From Sporanaerobacter acetigenes DSM 13106 (GTDB taxonomy: Bacteria > Bacillota > Clostridia > Tissierellales > Sporanaerobacteraceae), in assembly GCF_900130025.1 (NCBI RefSeq), contig NZ_FQXR01000004.1, positions 202,483 through 266,482 on the forward strand: DNA of 64,000 bases. The letters are read 5' to 3'. Positions 52,971 to 63,105 of the stretch are shown piece by piece. The notes beneath the pieces were generated by a model that searched no databases, was not told the DNA's origin, and saw nothing but the letters and a program-made list of their open reading frames with translations. Made by a program: the position numbers and the translations under genes. How positions within the stretch are numbered: position 1 is the first letter of the stretch; each line of letters begins with the position of its first letter.

Positions 52971-53013
52971 AACAGGTGGCTTCAATAAGACAATATTGAG
53001 GTCACCTGTTTTA
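52971..53013 (+). terminator. Terminator of the candidate 6S-like RNA
   Basis: A long hairpin: AACAGGTG with CACCTGTT (52971-52978 and 53003-53010), an inner stem CTTCAATA/TATTGAGG, then TTT. It lies 78 bases before pncB, so transcription of the RNA is largely closed off from pncB. Confidence 0.75.
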
Positions 53014-53091
53014 TATATCAATTGTATTGAAATTTTTCACAATTAGAAATATAATGAATGTAATATTATAATTATAAAAGGAGAATTCACA

Positions 53092-54546
53092 ATGACCAAT
53101 ATTGATTGGAAAGACAAAAAGAATTTGTCCATGCTGGCTGACTTTTATGAATTCACTATGGCAAACGGTTACCTTGAATGTGGAATGAAAGACAGAATAG
53201 CCTATTTTGACATGTTTTTCAGAGACATCCCAGATGATGGCGGTTTTGCAATAATGGCTGGAGTAGAGCAACTAATTGAATACTTAAAAAATTTAAGATT
53301 TGATGAAGATGATATTGAGTATTTTAAGAGCAAGGGCATATTTAGTGAAGATTTTCTAGAGTATTTGAAAAATTTCAAATTTGAATGTGATGTGTGGGCT
53401 ATTCCTGAAGGAACTCCTATTTTCCCTCAAGAACCTATAGTTACAGTAAGAGGCCCCATCATTCAGGCGCAGATAATAGAAACTATGGTGCTATTGACTA
53501 TTAATCACCAAAGTCTTATTGCAACAAAGGCTAATAGAATAGTTAGAGCTGCCAATGGAAGAGCTGTAATGGAATTTGGTTCTCGTAGAGCGCAAGGATA
53601 TGAAGGTGCTATTTTAGGAGCTAGAGCAGCTTATATAGGAGGTTGCGTAGGCACAGCTTGTACTATTGTAGATAGAGATTTTGATGTTCCAGCACTGGGA
53701 ACTATGGCGCACAGTTGGATTCAAGTATTTCCTTCTGAACTAGATGCTTTTAAAGCTTATGCAAGACTTTATCCCGATAATTGTGTATTGTTAGTAGACA
53801 CATACAATGTATTAAAATCAGGAATTCCAAATGCAATAAAGACATTCAATGAAGAGCTTATCCCAAAAGGATTTAGACCAAAGGGAGTTCGTATAGATAG
53901 TGGAGATATAGCTTATCTGTCAAAGAAAGCTAGAAAAATGTTAGATGAAGCAGGTTTTGAAGATTGTTCCATTGTAGCCAGCAATGCTCTTGATGAATAT
54001 GTCATAAGGGATTTATTAAACCAAGGAGCAAAAATAGACTCCTTTGGAGTAGGTGAAAGGCTCATCACAGCTAAATCTGAACCAGTATTTGGCGGAGTAT
54101 ATAAATTAGCTGCTATTGAAGAAAACGGGCAAATTGTACCTAAGATTAAGGTAAGTGAAAATGTAGAAAAAATAACTGTACCAGGATTCAAACAAGTGCA
54201 AAGATTGTATGACAAAAAAACTGGCAAAGCCATTGCTGATGTAGTGACTTTACATGATGAGGAAATTGACAATTCAAAACCCTATGAAATATTCCATCCT
54301 CTATATACATGGAAGCGAAAAACAGTTACAAATTTTTATTCAAGAAAACTATTAGTTCAGATTTTTGACAAAGGAGAACCTGTATATACAAATCCAAATA
54401 TAAACGAAGTAAAAAGTTATTGTAGTGAACAAATAGATAGTTTATGGGAAGAAGTCACTCGTTTAGAAAGTCCTCACAATTATTTTGTAGATTTGTCCAA
54501 ACCTTTATGGACAATCAAACATAATTTGTTAGAAGAACACAAATAA
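53092..54546 (+). CDS. pncB: Nicotinate phosphoribosyltransferase
   Basis: A 484-residue enzyme that joins nicotinate and PRPP to make nicotinate mononucleotide in NAD salvage. MLADFYEFTMANGYLECG is the family opening. GSRRAQGYEGAILGARAAYI and the PRPP-site region with RIDSGDIAYLSKKAR and SFGVGERLITAK follow. The conserved His used in phosphorylation is likely in GTMAHSW. It has AAAGGAG before ATG 53092 and no close partner genes. Confidence 0.96.
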   Translation: MTNIDWKDKKNLSMLADFYEFTMANGYLECGMKDRIAYFDMFFRDIPDDGGFAIMAGVEQLIEYLKNLRFDEDDIEYFKSKGIFSEDFLEYLKNFKFECDVWAIPEGTPIFPQEPIVTVRGPIIQAQIIETMVLLTINHQSLIATKANRIVRAANGRAVMEFGSRRAQGYEGAILGARAAYIGGCVGTACTIVDRDFDVPALGTMAHSWIQVFPSELDAFKAYARLYPDNCVLLVDTYNVLKSGIPNAIKTFNEELIPKGFRPKGVRIDSGDIAYLSKKARKMLDEAGFEDCSIVASNALDEYVIRDLLNQGAKIDSFGVGERLITAKSEPVFGGVYKLAAIEENGQIVPKIKVSENVEKITVPGFKQVQRLYDKKTGKAIADVVTLHDEEIDNSKPYEIFHPLYTWKRKTVTNFYSRKLLVQIFDKGEPVYTNPNINEVKSYCSEQIDSLWEEVTRLESPHNYFVDLSKPLWTIKHNLLEEHK

Positions 54547-54568
54547 AGCACCGCCTTGCGGTGCTTTT
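54545..54568. terminator. Bidirectional terminator between pncB and the DUF4129 gene
   Basis: A perfect 10-bp GC-rich stem (54545-54554 with 54558-54567) and 3-base loop overlap the end of pncB by 2 bases; A and T residues flank both sides. It closes two convergent units. Confidence 0.85.
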
Positions 54569-55794
54569 CATATTTTCTTATAATTTTCTTTAAATTCCTT
54601 TACTATATCTTTACTGACTTCTACTTCTCCATATCTTACATCTATATAGGTATTTCTCAAATTTTCAAGGGATTCATGAGCATAATAGGTTTCAGCTTTT
54701 TTATTTATTTCCTTAGTAGTATCATGACTTTCTACAGCAATATCATCTTTTAAGCATTTATTCAAAAATTTTCCATAATAATATCTTATAGCTTCTTTCT
54801 CATTTTTAGGTCTAAATATACTTTTTTTCTTTTTGCTTTTCTTCTTTTCTCCAATATACTCTCTTTCCTCTGTATATTCTTCCTCTATGATATTTTTAGA
54901 CATATTTCTCTTAAATACTCTCCATATTATATACAGTATCAAAGCTATAAACAATATTTTAAATATCCAGTCTATTATTGCTAAGAATACAGGAGAAATT
55001 TCACCTTGATTTGTTTTCATAAATTCTTCTAAAGTTTCCTCAGGAGGTTTTTGTTCCCGCATTTCAAATTTGCCATTCCTTAAAAGCTTTTGAAATATCC
55101 TTGTCAAAAACATAGCCATATATCCTGCAGCAATAAAAACCCAATAAAACAATTTAAATATCATATCTACTAAAAAGTCATATGTAATTTTCAAGCCATG
55201 TAATATTCCATTTAAAACTTTCTCTGTGCTCAATATGAAGGAAAACACTATTATAAAAACTGAATATTTCATGTTTTGTCTATTTATTTTTTCCATATCC
55301 TTATTATGCTCCAAATGTCTCAAACTTCTAATCAATACGACTCCAGTCATAAAGTATATAACCATGAAAAAACCTGATACTCTATTTATAAAAGAATAAG
55401 TCATTGTCACCAGAGATAATGCAATTATGGCAGTAAAAACCCCAATTCCCCTTTTGAAATTTAATTTTATAGAAGAAGATGAGGATAAATCTTTATATTC
55501 ATACAGATAAAAACCCATAGCAATAGATGTAAGTATTGTGAATATTATAGAACCTTCATTCTTGTAAAATAGAGGAATGGGCAACATAATAAAAATAACT
55601 AAAAAATAAAACTTCTTCTGTTCCTTTAATTTGCATCCTATATATGTCACAAATACAGTCCATATATACATGAGCATATAATTAAAAAGAGCATTGGAAT
55701 TCTCCACAAGAGTGCTATAAGGCAAAAAATATGTAATTATAGCAAATACAAAAGAAATATTCATTATGATTTCTAAAATTTTAAATCCTAACAT
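54568..55794 (-). CDS. Membrane protein with DUF4129-like C-terminus
   Basis: A 408-residue protein. The first ~220 residues hold about seven membrane helices; a charged loop follows (EQKPPEETLEEFMKTN). Another helix (DWIFKILFIALILYIIWRVF) leads to a cytoplasmic domain with NEKEAIRYYYGKFLNKCL and KEINKKAETYYAHESLENLR, which resembles the DUF4129 domain of transglutaminase-linked proteins. No transglutaminase core (Cys-His-Asp) is present. With MoxR and DUF58 upstream it forms the third gene of a common three-gene operon of unknown role. Confidence 0.72.
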   Translation of the reverse strand: MLGFKILEIIMNISFVFAIITYFLPYSTLVENSNALFNYMLMYIWTVFVTYIGCKLKEQKKFYFLVIFIMLPIPLFYKNEGSIIFTILTSIAMGFYLYEYKDLSSSSSIKLNFKRGIGVFTAIIALSLVTMTYSFINRVSGFFMVIYFMTGVVLIRSLRHLEHNKDMEKINRQNMKYSVFIIVFSFILSTEKVLNGILHGLKITYDFLVDMIFKLFYWVFIAAGYMAMFLTRIFQKLLRNGKFEMREQKPPEETLEEFMKTNQGEISPVFLAIIDWIFKILFIALILYIIWRVFKRNMSKNIIEEEYTEEREYIGEKKKSKKKKSIFRPKNEKEAIRYYYGKFLNKCLKDDIAVESHDTTKEINKKAETYYAHESLENLRNTYIDVRYGEVEVSKDIVKEFKENYKKI

Positions 55795-56907
55795 CTATTT
55801 TCTCCTCACATACTTGATAATAGACTCACTTAAACAATCCAAATTTTCTTCCTCTAAAGAAATTATAATCAATCTATTTACTTGTCTATTGAGGCTTTCT
55901 ATTGGCTCTATATATGATTTAAATACTCTTGGAGTGACAATTACATAGGTAGTATATTTTTCACTTCTATTCATAATGTTTTCAACCAGTTCTTCTAAGG
56001 GTACTGTTATACTGTAAGAAACTCTCCCCAACATTTCCAACAAATATTGCAAATGACTTGTGCCTACTCCCGGATATGTTATGTTTTCTCCATTATAAAA
56101 ACCATATATTTGAGAATTAGTAGTAAATCCATAAGGTATTTTAGCTTCTTCAATTTCTTCAAGTATTCCTCTAGACAGTGATATACACTCTTCTATACCC
56201 TCTTTGTCTATAAAAGACCAGAAAGGTTTATGAGATTCTGTATTTAAAATAAACACTAAACTATTGTCTGTAGTAAAATCAAAATTTTTAACCATGAGTT
56301 TCCCATATTTAATAGACGAATTCCAATGTATATGTTTTTGAGGTTCTCTTCCAGTGTATTCTCTAATTCCTAGAGTCATCAATGGATCATCAATTATCCA
56401 TCTTCTAACGGAAATATCCCCCATATAATTCCCATAAGGAACCAAAGAATCTTCTAAATAAAGAGGTTTTGGAAGAACTACCAACTCCTGCAGGTATTCC
56501 ACTTCCTTGTCTTTACTTTCAAAACCTATAAAATCTCCTAAAGACAAAGAAGCGTTTCTAAACATATATACACCACGTTGTGTCGATAGCATAGTATAAG
56601 TCTTCTTTACTCTTTGATAAGGCATAAGAAAAAAGTCTACTGTATGAGCTACATATCCTGGTGTTTCTGTAGAATTGGTCTTGAACTTAAAGCAAAAACT
56701 TTCAGGAAACCTTTCATTTACCTGTAAGAATGTAACTGGAAGTCTCTTGTTGTTTTCCACTATTGTAGTTATATCAAATTCTTCATCTATTTCTACATTT
56801 TTCTTAGATATTTCTCTTTTATAATTGATTTTATCAAATCCATATTTTATAGTTAACTTATTTAATGAAAAAGTCAAAACTACCAATATAATATAAAACC
56901 AAATCAT
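55795..56907 (-). CDS. DUF58 domain protein
   Basis: A 370-residue protein with two hydrophobic segments at the N-terminus, then an all-beta region and the DUF58 signature YTGREPQKHIHWNSSIKYGK (around residues 177-196). The C-terminal part is a degenerate von Willebrand-like fold (DNSLVFILNTESHK). DUF58 proteins typically act with a MoxR ATPase in folding or maturation of partner proteins. The gene abuts the DUF4129-like gene and lies 2 bases after moxR. Confidence 0.9.
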   Translation of the reverse strand: MIWFYIILVVLTFSLNKLTIKYGFDKINYKREISKKNVEIDEEFDITTIVENNKRLPVTFLQVNERFPESFCFKFKTNSTETPGYVAHTVDFFLMPYQRVKKTYTMLSTQRGVYMFRNASLSLGDFIGFESKDKEVEYLQELVVLPKPLYLEDSLVPYGNYMGDISVRRWIIDDPLMTLGIREYTGREPQKHIHWNSSIKYGKLMVKNFDFTTDNSLVFILNTESHKPFWSFIDKEGIEECISLSRGILEEIEEAKIPYGFTTNSQIYGFYNGENITYPGVGTSHLQYLLEMLGRVSYSITVPLEELVENIMNRSEKYTTYVIVTPRVFKSYIEPIESLNRQVNRLIIISLEEENLDCLSESIIKYVRRK

Positions 56908-56909
56908 GA

Positions 56910-57854
56910 TTAAATCTCCTCTGTAGGGACATTTATCTTTCCAAGTATATCTTTTATCACTTTTTCTCCATCTTCCATTCTACTTATTCCTTTTACAAGT
57001 ATTCTATGGTTGAATACATGAGGTGCCATTTTCTTTATATCTTCTGGAATTATATAGTCCCTTCCATTTATAGCTGCATAAGATTGACAAGCTTTGTATA
57101 GTGCTATTGTTCCTCTTGGACTTACTCCAAGCTGAATTTTTGCATCATTTCTAGTAGACTCTACTATATCCATGATATAGTTTAAAACATCCTCTGTGAT
57201 GGTTACTTTGCTATAATTTTCTAAAATATATTCGAGCTCTTCTTCTTGAACCACTTTAGAAAGACTATCTACAATATTAGATGAAGTATTTTTATATATA
57301 ACTTGCTTTTCTTCTTCTCTAGTGGGATATCCCATACTTATTCTCATGAAAAATCTGTCCAATTGAGCTTCTGGAAGCGGAAAAGTTCCATAAGATTCTA
57401 TTGGATTTTGAGTAGCCAATACCATAAAAGGAATGTTTAACTTTCTAGTTTCCCCATCCACCGTTATTTGTTTTTCTTCCATGGCCTCTAGTAAACTTGA
57501 TTGAGTTCTTGGAGTAGCCCTATTTATTTCATCCGCCAATACTATGTTTGCAAACAATGGTCCTTCTCTGTATTCAAATTCATTTATCTTTTGATTGTAG
57601 AAATTTATCCCTGTAAGATCTGATGGAAGCAAATCTGGAGTAAATTGAATTCTTTTGAAAGGTAATCCCAATGTCTTTGAAAAAGATTTGACAAGCATGG
57701 TCTTTCCTACTCCAGGAATATCTTCTAGTAGTACATGACCTCCTGATATAAGAGATACTATCAAAAGTTCAATGACATCACTTTTCCCTACTATTACTTT
57801 TGAAACATTTTCTATTACTTTTTCTTTGAAATTCACAAAAACACTTGTATCCAC
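56910..57854 (-). CDS. MoxR family AAA+ ATPase
   Basis: A 314-residue AAA+ ATPase: Walker A EDIPGVGKTM, then QFTPDLLPSDLTG, LADEINRATPRTQSSLLEAM (Walker B) and ATQNPIESYGTFPLPEAQLDRF, all MoxR signatures. It likely acts as a chaperone-like ATPase on the partner proteins encoded downstream. The start is GTG 57854 (AGGGGTGG upstream). Confidence 0.95.
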   Translation of the reverse strand: MDTSVFVNFKEKVIENVSKVIVGKSDVIELLIVSLISGGHVLLEDIPGVGKTMLVKSFSKTLGLPFKRIQFTPDLLPSDLTGINFYNQKINEFEYREGPLFANIVLADEINRATPRTQSSLLEAMEEKQITVDGETRKLNIPFMVLATQNPIESYGTFPLPEAQLDRFFMRISMGYPTREEEKQVIYKNTSSNIVDSLSKVVQEEELEYILENYSKVTITEDVLNYIMDIVESTRNDAKIQLGVSPRGTIALYKACQSYAAINGRDYIIPEDIKKMAPHVFNHRILVKGISRMEDGEKVIKDILGKINVPTEEI

Positions 57855-57886
57855 ACAACCACCCCTAAATGCAATAATATATATAT

Positions 57887-57923
57887 AAATTCGACAAGGG
57901 AAAATTTTTTCCTTGTCGAATTT
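57887..57923. terminator. Terminator between V-ATPase and MoxR operons
   Basis: A 13-bp stem (57887-57899 with 57911-57923) with an 11-base A/T loop lies 11 bases after the V-ATPase subunit D stop and just before moxR. It ends the V-ATPase transcript. Confidence 0.8.
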
Positions 57924-57934
57924 ATTAAATTTTC

Positions 57935-58552
57935 TTAATATTTTTTCTCTTTCACTTTCTTCATTCTGAAAAAGTCTTCTCTTTCTTTTTCTTCCAATAC
58001 TTCTTGTATGAATTTTATCTCTCTTGTATATTTAGGAATTTGAATTTTCTCCAGGGCATTGGCTCTTTTTTGAGTTTTTTTTATTTCCACAGCCAATTTA
58101 TAAACTGAGTTTTCTATTTCTGCCAATCTATAAACTAAATATCTTATTTTTATAAAATTTAGTACTGCCATATCAAATGTTGGATTTGTTCTAAAAAATC
58201 CATACTCTGTGAAAAATGGCCTCTCTTCATATTTTATATAAGGAATTTCCACTCCCATGACACTTTTAAACAGTATTTCAAATTCCTCTTCTTTTTCTAA
58301 AGACATAGCTATTTCTTCTACAGTTTCTGATCCCATAGTTATATTCGTATATTTGAGCCTGTCATATGCTTCTTTGAATCCTTCACTTATTTCTTCTTGC
58401 ACTTTATTTGCTTCATCAATTAAAGCCATCATTTCTCTTATGAGAACAGTCCTTTTTTTGTCTAAAAGATCATAGCCTTTCTTGGAAAATTCAAGGAAAT
58501 TTTTAGCTTTCATTAGATTAGCTTTTGTAGGAGTCATTTTATATACAGCCAT
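57935..58552 (-). CDS. atpD: V-type ATP synthase subunit D
   Basis: A 205-residue central-shaft subunit that transmits torque between the catalytic head and the membrane ring. MTPTKANLMKAKNFLEFSKKGYDLLDKKR is the family opening; long coiled-coil helices make up the rest (KLAVEIKKTQKRANALEKI). It is the last gene of the ATPase operon and follows subunit B by 8 bases. Confidence 0.95.
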   Translation of the reverse strand: MAVYKMTPTKANLMKAKNFLEFSKKGYDLLDKKRTVLIREMMALIDEANKVQEEISEGFKEAYDRLKYTNITMGSETVEEIAMSLEKEEEFEILFKSVMGVEIPYIKYEERPFFTEYGFFRTNPTFDMAVLNFIKIRYLVYRLAEIENSVYKLAVEIKKTQKRANALEKIQIPKYTREIKFIQEVLEEKEREDFFRMKKVKEKKY

Positions 58553-58560
58553 AGTATCAC

Positions 58561-59940
58561 CTATTTCTCCAGATATTTTTCTATAAATTTTAAATCCAAT
58601 CTATCTAATTCTTCTTGAGGAAGTATTTTTAGCATCTTCCATCCTAGATTCAAAGTATCTATTATATCTCTGTTTTCATTAAATCCTTGAGTTATAAATA
58701 CCTCTTCAAATTGCCTTCCAAATTCTAAATATTTTTTATCGCTATCCGATAGATCATCTTCTCCTATGATTTGAGCAAGTGATCTTACTTCTTGAACCTT
58801 TGAATAAGATGAAAAAAGTTGATTTGCTACATCCGGATGATCTTCCCTCGTAAATCCTTCCCCTATTCCATCTTTCATAAGTCTTGAAAGGGAAGGCAAA
58901 ACGTTTATAGGAGGATAAATGTTTTTTTGAAATAGTTCTCTTGAAAGAACTATTTGTCCCTCTGTTATATATCCTGTCAAATCTGGTATAGGATGAGTAA
59001 TATCATCATTAGGCATAGTAAGAATTGGTATAAGAGTTATGGAACCTTCCTTGTTTTTCAACATCCCTGCTCTTTCATATAGACTGGCCAAATCTGAATA
59101 AAGATATCCTGGATATCCTCTTCTACTTGGAACTTCTTCTCTCAAAGATGAAATCTCTCTTAAAGCTTCTCCATAACTTGTAATATCCGTCATTATGACT
59201 AGGACGTGCATATTTTCTTCAAAAGCCAAATATTCAGCTGCAGTCAATGCACATCTAGGAGAAATAATTCTCTCCATAATAGGATCATCAGCATAGTTTA
59301 TATACATAACTACCCTATCTAACACATGAGATTTCTTAAATGTCTCACTGAAGAAATGAGCTTCATCATGTTTAACCCCCATGGCAGCAAATACTATGCA
59401 GAAATTTGCCTTTCCTCCATCTTTTGATTTTATCTTTGCCTGTCTTACAATTTGTGATGCCAATTCATTGTGAGGAAGCCCGCTTCCTGAAAAAATAGGA
59501 AGCTTCTGCCCTCTTATCAATGTTATAAGACCATCTATAGACGAAATTCCTGTCTGTATATAGTCCCTTGGATATTCCCTTGCTACTGGATTTATAGGTC
59601 TTCCATTTACATTAAAAGTTTTCTTTGAATATATTTCTCCTCCACCATCAATGGGCCTTCCAACTCCATTAAAGGTTCTTCCTAAAACGTCCTTTGACAA
59701 AGGTATTTCAAAAGGCTTACCTTGAAAACTAACTTTAGTACCATGTGTAGACATTCCTACAGTAGAACCAAAAACTTGAATTATAACACTTTCATTTTCA
59801 ATTTTTACAACCCTGCCTAATTTTTTGTTTCCTCTTTCATCTTTTACTTCTACTACTTCTCCATATCCAACATCATGAATATTTGAAAGTTCTATTAAAG
59901 CTCCTTTTAACTTATCTAATTGTAAATACTCTTTTCTCAT
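58561..59940 (-). CDS. atpB: V-type ATP synthase subunit B
   Basis: A 459-residue non-catalytic nucleotide-binding subunit. [18 protein letters not shown] replaces a true Walker A, and [29 protein letters not shown]-type and [23 protein letters not shown] segments are standard. ATG 59940 has GAGGTAG upstream; it lies 14 bases after subunit A. Confidence 0.97.
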   Translation of the reverse strand: MRKEYLQLDKLKGALIELSNIHDVGYGEVVEVKDERGNKKLGRVVKIENESVIIQVFGSTVGMSTHGTKVSFQGKPFEIPLSKDVLGRTFNGVGRPIDGGGEIYSKKTFNVNGRPINPVAREYPRDYIQTGISSIDGLITLIRGQKLPIFSGSGLPHNELASQIVRQAKIKSKDGGKANFCIVFAAMGVKHDEAHFFSETFKKSHVLDRVVMYINYADDPIMERIISPRCALTAAEYLAFEENMHVLVIMTDITSYGEALREISSLREEVPSRRGYPGYLYSDLASLYERAGMLKNKEGSITLIPILTMPNDDITHPIPDLTGYITEGQIVLSRELFQKNIYPPINVLPSLSRLMKDGIGEGFTREDHPDVANQLFSSYSKVQEVRSLAQIIGEDDLSDSDKKYLEFGRQFEEVFITQGFNENRDIIDTLNLGWKMLKILPQEELDRLDLKFIEKYLEK

Positions 59941-59954
59941 ATATATCTACCTCT

Positions 59955-61727
59955 CTATTTAGAGTATTTTTCCTCTAATATATCATAATAATTATCTATT
60001 TTATTGTTAAGAACTTTTATTCCATCTAAATCATCATTTGGAATATTATATTTCATCTTTATAACTTCTTCAAAAAGTTCATTATCTTTAACTTGAGAAA
60101 CAGGGATTCCCTTTTTTATACAGGCAAAACCTCTTTCATAAAGGTGATCTATGAGTTTTAACATTTCAAATTGTTTTTTTAGCGGAACAAAGGTATCTTC
60201 CTTGTGAAAAGCATTTTGCTGTAAAAATCCAATCTTTATTACTTTGGCAATTTCAAGTACAAGTCTCTGCTCATCTGGAAGTACATCTTCCCCTACCAGT
60301 AAAACCAAATCCTTTAATTTATTTTCTTCATATAATAATTTCAACATTTTGCCACGTAAATCCACTACATCTTCTTCCAGTTCTCTTTCATAAAAATCTC
60401 TAAGAACTTCTACATATCCACTGTAGCTTGTAAGCCAATTTATAGCAGGATAGTGTCTTGAATAAGCCAGTTCTCTATCAAGGGCTAAAAATACATTGAC
60501 AAATCTTTTAGTATTTTCCGTCACTGGTTCTGAAAAATCTCCTCCTGCTGGAGATACAGCTCCTATAATAGTTACAGAACCTTCTTTCCCATTCAATGCA
60601 GTCACATATCCTGCTCTTTCATAAAATTCAGCAAGTTTTGTAGGAAGATAAGCAGGATATCCTTCTTCTGCCGGCATTTCTTCAAGTCTACCTGATATTT
60701 CCCTTAATGCTTCAGCCCATCTAGATGTTGAATCTGCCATTATAGCCACATGATATCCCATATCCCTAAAATATTCAGCTATAGTTATACCTGTATAAAT
60801 ACTAGCTTCTCTTGCAGCTACAGGCATATTGGATGTATTTGCTATCAAAACAGTTCTTTCCATAATAGACTTATTGGTTTTAGGATCTATAAGTTTTGGA
60901 AAATCTTCAAGAACTTCTGTCATCTCATTTCCTCTTTCCCCACAGCCAATATAAACTATAATATCTGCGTCAGACCATTTTGCCAATTGATGTTGAGTCA
61001 TAGTTTTTCCTGTACCAAATCCTCCTGGAATAGCTGCTGTTCCGCCTTTAGCTATAGGAAAAAACACATCTAATACTCTTTGACCAGTGACAAGTAATCT
61101 ATCTATAGGAAGTCTTTCCTTTACTGGTCGTGGACTCCTTACTGGCCATTCTTGATACATGTGAAGTGAGTGCCTATCCCCATTTTCTCCTTCAACTACC
61201 GCCAACTCTTCTTCTATAGAATACATTCCACTTTTCTTCACTTGAACGATTTTCCCACCAATTCCAACAGGAACCATTACTTTATGAGTAATAAGGGAAG
61301 TTTCTTCTACAGTAGCAAAGACTTCCCCTTCTTTCACAAAATCTCCTATATCAATTAAAATATTCGTAGACCACAATTTTTCTTCATCAAGAGAAATAAG
61401 ACCAATTCCTTCTGGTATAAAACTTCCAAACTCATCATTCATCTTTTTTAGAGGTCTTTCTATACCATCAAATATATTTTGAAGAATTCCTGGACCTAAT
61501 TTCAAGCTCAAAGGCTTCCCTGTAGAATATATAGTCTCTCCTTTTTTTAACCCTTCGGTTTCCTCATACACCTGTATGATGCCGTGATTTCCTTCTATTG
61601 AAATAACTTCACCTATAAGCTTTTTTTCCCCAACCAATACCATTTCTCTCATCTTAAATCCCGACATCTCTTCTCCTCTGATGACAGGACCATTTATCAT
61701 ATTCACCTTACCCATTATATCAGTCAA
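59955..61727 (-). CDS. atpA: V-type ATP synthase catalytic subunit A
   Basis: A 590-residue catalytic subunit. Walker A is GGFGTGKTM near residue 234, with GERGNEMTEVLEDFP and TSRWAEALREISGRLEEMP. The A-specific long N-terminal insertion (residues ~110-190) is present and distinguishes it from F-type beta. TTG 61727 is the preferred start (AGGTGAT 6 bases before); ATG 61715 is an alternative and GTG 61736 a third. It overlaps subunit E by 8 bases. Confidence 0.96.
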   Translation of the reverse strand: MTDIMGKVNMINGPVIRGEEMSGFKMREMVLVGEKKLIGEVISIEGNHGIIQVYEETEGLKKGETIYSTGKPLSLKLGPGILQNIFDGIERPLKKMNDEFGSFIPEGIGLISLDEEKLWSTNILIDIGDFVKEGEVFATVEETSLITHKVMVPVGIGGKIVQVKKSGMYSIEEELAVVEGENGDRHSLHMYQEWPVRSPRPVKERLPIDRLLVTGQRVLDVFFPIAKGGTAAIPGGFGTGKTMTQHQLAKWSDADIIVYIGCGERGNEMTEVLEDFPKLIDPKTNKSIMERTVLIANTSNMPVAAREASIYTGITIAEYFRDMGYHVAIMADSTSRWAEALREISGRLEEMPAEEGYPAYLPTKLAEFYERAGYVTALNGKEGSVTIIGAVSPAGGDFSEPVTENTKRFVNVFLALDRELAYSRHYPAINWLTSYSGYVEVLRDFYERELEEDVVDLRGKMLKLLYEENKLKDLVLLVGEDVLPDEQRLVLEIAKVIKIGFLQQNAFHKEDTFVPLKKQFEMLKLIDHLYERGFACIKKGIPVSQVKDNELFEEVIKMKYNIPNDDLDGIKVLNNKIDNYYDILEEKYSK

Positions 61728-62349
61728 GTATATCACCTGCTTTTTCTAATGTCTCATACAACTTTTCTCCAACCAAGTATTTATTTTCTTCTATCTTTAT
61801 CTTAAAAGTCTCATCTATTAAATAAGTTTTATCTTCATCAAAAATCAGAAATCCCCCAACTATATTTTCATTTGCTTCTTTAAATGTAATCTTTATATTT
61901 AACTTATTTGCCAAGTTTATGATACTATCACCATACTTTTTATTGTCTTCTAACTTTAAATAAAGTACTATATTTTTTCCTTCTACTTCATTCAATATAC
62001 TTTCCAATTCTCTCAACAAGTAATTTTCATACTCTTTAGAACAAACAAAAACCTTGCTTTTTTCTTTTATACTTAAAAGTAGATCCTCTAGTAATTCTTC
62101 TTTTTTTCTAAATATCTTCTGCCTAGTTTCTACTATGGCTTGAGATATTTTTTGTTCCTTCATAATTTTCCCACTTTTTTTCTTTTTCTCAATCATTTCA
62201 TCTCTTTTAAGAGAAACTTTATTTTTATGCTCATCTAAAGCAATTTTATTTTTTTCTTCGATTTCATCAAGAATCTTTTCAAAACTTTCTTTTTCTCTTT
62301 CCAAAACCATTTTATAAAATATATTTAACTTATCTTCTACTGTAATCAA
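61720..62349 (-). CDS. atpE: V-type ATP synthase subunit E
   Basis: A 209-residue peripheral stalk subunit. The long N-terminal helix is highly charged (EREKESFEKILDEIEEKNKI, then KKKKSGKIMKEQKISQAIVE), and the C-terminal half has ENIVGGFLIFDEDKTYLID, typical of E/NtpE. The start is TTG 62349 with GAGGTGAT upstream. Subunit G/H, its usual stalk partner, was not found in the window and may lie upstream. Confidence 0.88.
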   Translation of the reverse strand: MITVEDKLNIFYKMVLEREKESFEKILDEIEEKNKIALDEHKNKVSLKRDEMIEKKKKSGKIMKEQKISQAIVETRQKIFRKKEELLEDLLLSIKEKSKVFVCSKEYENYLLRELESILNEVEGKNIVLYLKLEDNKKYGDSIINLANKLNIKITFKEANENIVGGFLIFDEDKTYLIDETFKIKIEENKYLVGEKLYETLEKAGDILD

Positions 62350-62360
62350 AGTTCATCACC

Positions 62361-62666
62361 TCAAATTTTAATACCTATGGATTCTCTTATATATTTAGTG
62401 ATAAAATCTTTTTCCCTAATTCCATGTCTATCCGGGATAGTCACTATAAGTGGAATACTTTCTTTTAATTTTATCTTGAACACTTCTTCTTTGACTTCGT
62501 TTAACACATTTTCTGTTAAAAGTATTATGCCTATTTCCTTATTTGCTGTTACCTTTTGTAGTTCTCTTAATATATCTTCTCTTTCTTTTGCCACAACTCC
62601 AGCTATTCCAGCTAATCTCATACCTACTAGAGTATCTTTGCTATCACTTATCAAAAAAGACTTCAT
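62361..62666 (-). CDS. atpF: V-type ATP synthase subunit F
   Basis: A 101-residue subunit of the central shaft (NtpG type). KSFLISDSKDTLVGMRLAGI is the family opening, with IGIILLTENVLNEVKE in the middle and PLIVTIPDRHG near the end. ATG 62666 has GGGGAG upstream. It is placed between K and E here; the usual place is after C. Confidence 0.93.
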   Translation of the reverse strand: MKSFLISDSKDTLVGMRLAGIAGVVAKEREDILRELQKVTANKEIGIILLTENVLNEVKEEVFKIKLKESIPLIVTIPDRHGIREKDFITKYIRESIGIKI

Positions 62667-62668
62667 GA

Positions 62669-63091
62669 CTATAATCTCCCCAATATAAGTATTGAAACTA
62701 TAAGACCATATATAGCAATACCTTCAGCTAATCCGACAAATATAAGGGTTTTCCCCAATATTTGAGGCTCTTCGGAGACTGCTCCCAATGCTGATGAACC
62801 TACTACACCTACTGCATAACCTGCACCAATAGTTGCTAATCCTGTTGAAAGGGCAGCCGCTATAAATCCTAATCCTGAAGCAGCTTGTGGACTAGCAATT
62901 TCTGCCCGTGAAAAATTTGGGACTAGTAGAATTATAGCCGAAACTAATAGCGGTATAAAAGCGTATAAATTAAACCTAAGTACCTTTTTAAGCTTTTTCT
63001 TATTTGTATCTGTCCCCTTATCTAAAAAATATACTCCCGCTCCAATAGTCATTAAAACCAAAATTATAGTTGATACCATTATAAAATTCAT
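62669..63091 (-). CDS. atpK: V-type ATP synthase subunit K (membrane ring)
   Basis: A 140-residue rotor-ring subunit. An N-terminal helix and a basic stretch precede a second helix. The rotor hairpin follows: ASGLGFIAAALSTGLATIGA and GLAEGIAIYGLIVSILIL, whose Glu is the ion-binding carboxylate. The chain is shorter than the 156-160-residue sodium-type NtpK and has a single hairpin plus one extra helix pair, so ion specificity is not clear from motifs alone. ATG 63091 has AGGAGGA upstream. Confidence 0.9.
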   Translation of the reverse strand: MNFIMVSTIILVLMTIGAGVYFLDKGTDTNKKKLKKVLRFNLYAFIPLLVSAIILLVPNFSRAEIASPQAASGLGFIAAALSTGLATIGAGYAVGVVGSSALGAVSEEPQILGKTLIFVGLAEGIAIYGLIVSILILGRL

Positions 63092-63105
63092 TTTTTCTCC
63101 TCCTA

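Noticed and set aside
52630-53091. T-box or S-box leader before pncB
   Set aside because: No T-box bulge sequence and no S-box core; the unit has its own terminator well before pncB.
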